Positions 6,158-7,510 of a stretch of 7,510 nucleotides of DNA are shown piece after piece. Numbering within the stretch: position 1 is the stretch's first letter; each line of letters begins with the position of its first letter. The notes under the pieces were generated by a model. The model made no database searches and was not told the origin of the DNA. It worked only from the letters and a program-made list of their open reading frames with translations. This stretch comes from Planctomycetaceae bacterium (GTDB lineage Bacteria > Planctomycetota > Planctomycetia > Pirellulales > Thermoguttaceae), in the NCBI GenBank assembly GCA_031256755.1, contig JAIRPZ010000309.1, positions 1-7,510 on the forward strand, written 5' to 3'. The translations under genes and the position numbers were made by a program.

Positions 6158-7493
6158 GCAAGAAACCTCTATGCAAAACCGCCGCCGTTTTTTACAGAAT
6201 TCCCTTAAAGCCGCCGCATTGTCGGTGGCCGTTCCGACCCTCATTTCCCGTCAGGCACTTGCCGACCCCGCCGCCAAACGACCCGGTGCGAATGACCGCA
6301 TCGCCATTGCCGGTATCGGTGTCGGAAGGCAGGGAAGCGGCGTTTTCGCCAATGCCGCCAAAGACAAACGAACACAAGCCGTTGCCGTTTGCGATGTCTG
6401 GAAAAAACGCGCTGAAGAAATTGCCGCCAAACATGGACTGCCGCCGGAAGCCGCCGTACAGGATTACCGCAAAATCATTGACAATAAAAACGTGGATGCC
6501 GTGGTCACGGCAACGCCGGAACATTGGCGGTCGCTGATTTGCGTCAACGCCGCCCTCGCCGGAAAACATCTTTACGTGGAAAAACCGATTACGCTCACCA
6601 TTCACGACGGCGTAATGATGCGGAAGGCGGCACGGAAAACCGGTATCGTTTTCCAATGCGGCAGTCATCAGCGGTCAATGATTCCCAACGAACTCGGCTG
6701 CCGTTTTATCCGCGAAGGACACCTCGGCAAAATCACACGCGTCCTTGCGGCAAACTTTGAATCCCCTTGGCTTTACGATATGAAAGCCGAGCCGGTACCG
6801 GAAGGACTGGACTGGGATTTATGGTGCGGGCCGACCGAACCGGTGCCGTTTCACCCGGAATTGTTTATCCCGCGCGGCAGACCGGGCTGGATTTCGTTCC
6901 GTCCTTATTCCGGCGGTGAAATGACCGGCTGGGGAACGCACGGATTCGACCAGATTCAATGTGCGCTCGGAATGGACACCACCGGTCCGGTCGAAGTGAT
7001 TGTCGAAGGGGAAAAACTTGTCCCGCCGGTTTTTACCAAACCGGAAACGTCAAAGCAGGGAAATGCCCTTTGCAATAAACCGAAATTATCTTTCCGGTAT
7101 GCTAACGGACTGACGGTGGTGCTGGACGACAAGACGACGAACCGGGGCGGCGGAATTTTCATCGGTGAAAAAGGGAAAGCGGAAATCGGGCGAGGAAAAT
7201 TCAATTCCAATCCGCCGGAACTTGCCGAAAACTGGCTGAAAGAACATGCCGGATTCAAAATGCCGAGTCACATCACGAATTGGATTGACTGCATTTACAG
7301 CGGCGGGAAGCCCGTCGGCGACATTGAAACCGGCATTCGGACGGCGGAACTGTGCCATATTCTCAACGTTGCCCGTTTTCTCGGGCGCAGCCTGAAATGG
7401 GACCCGGAGAAAGAAGAATTCGTGAACGATGCAGAAGCGAATACTTGGCTTCGGCGTGAACACCGGAAGGGCTATGAATTGCCGGTCATTTAG
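6156..7493 (+). CDS. Tat-exported Gfo/Idh/MocA family oxidoreductase
   Basis: A 445-residue NAD(P)-dependent sugar or cyclitol dehydrogenase-like protein. The N-terminus carries a twin-arginine signal (NRRRFLQ, residues 8-14), a hydrophobic stretch to about 29 and a likely cleavage after QALA (33-36), so a folded, cofactor-loaded enzyme is expected outside the cytoplasm. The Rossmann domain shows IAIAGIGVGRQG (49-60), AVCD (77-80) and TATPEHW (118-124); the family EKP motif is at 142-144 in LYVEKPIT. The C-terminal domain has GGEMTGWGTHGFDQ (253-266), with H262 and D265 in the expected active-site region, and ends in EANTWLRREHRKGYE, as in many planctomycete paralogues. Substrate cannot be told; such genomes hold many copies, often linked to polysaccharide breakdown. 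ATG 6171 (MQNRRRF) is an equally good start and gives a more standard Tat n-region. Neither start has an SD. The gene is divergent from nadB with its own strong promoter. Confidence 0.93.
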   Translation: MQETSMQNRRRFLQNSLKAAALSVAVPTLISRQALADPAAKRPGANDRIAIAGIGVGRQGSGVFANAAKDKRTQAVAVCDVWKKRAEEIAAKHGLPPEAAVQDYRKIIDNKNVDAVVTATPEHWRSLICVNAALAGKHLYVEKPITLTIHDGVMMRKAARKTGIVFQCGSHQRSMIPNELGCRFIREGHLGKITRVLAANFESPWLYDMKAEPVPEGLDWDLWCGPTEPVPFHPELFIPRGRPGWISFRPYSGGEMTGWGTHGFDQIQCALGMDTTGPVEVIVEGEKLVPPVFTKPETSKQGNALCNKPKLSFRYANGLTVVLDDKTTNRGGGIFIGEKGKAEIGRGKFNSNPPELAENWLKEHAGFKMPSHITNWIDCIYSGGKPVGDIETGIRTAELCHILNVARFLGRSLKWDPEKEEFVNDAEANTWLRREHRKGYELPVI

Positions 7494-7510
7494 CGGCTCT
7501 TGCGGCGGGA

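Noticed and set aside
5907..6176. N-terminal extension of nadB by up to 90 codons in the open frame
   Set aside because: The extension encodes repeats (CYDLY-CYDLF, LDIYL-LDIYL) that come from the 15-bp duplications, has no NadB similarity, and overlaps the oxidoreductase promoter and start.

Overview
The window looks like chromosomal DNA of a planctomycete, probably from the Pirellulales side of the phylum; this is inference. It rests on a Tat-exported Gfo/Idh/MocA oxidoreductase with the C-terminus usual in that phylum, a secreted protein built from two Ig/FN3-like modules of a planctomycete type, the sequences of the IspH and L-aspartate oxidase proteins, and almost no Shine-Dalgarno motifs. 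There are no RNA genes, CRISPR arrays, insertion sequences or phage genes. Most genes are ordinary housekeeping or accessory genes.

Layout, left to right. Bases 3-128 hold the last 41 codons of an unidentified plus-strand gene. Its stop overlaps the start of a CPBP-family intramembrane protease (125-832) in an ATGA junction. That pair converges on a minus-strand FkbM-type methyltransferase (899-1933). Upstream of it on the same strand is a secreted two-module protein (2041-3102). A 246-bp divergent region separates this from ispH (3349-4227), the last enzyme of the MEP isoprenoid pathway. ispH converges, with a 41-bp gap, on nadB (4269-5906), the L-aspartate oxidase that starts NAD synthesis. 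A 249-bp divergent region then leads to a Tat-signal Gfo/Idh/MocA oxidoreductase (6156-7493).

The genes do not form one pathway; three strand switches break the window into small units. The nadB/oxidoreductase divergent region is the most unusual part. It holds two different perfect 15-bp tandem duplications, a 10-bp near-perfect duplication and a near-duplicated start-codon region. The oxidoreductase has a near-consensus promoter with a small dyad at its expected start. nadB has a perfect TATAAT placed so that its transcript would begin at the A of the ATG, making it leaderless. I see no convincing undescribed multi-gene system; the findings are mainly regulatory architecture and poorly characterised proteins.
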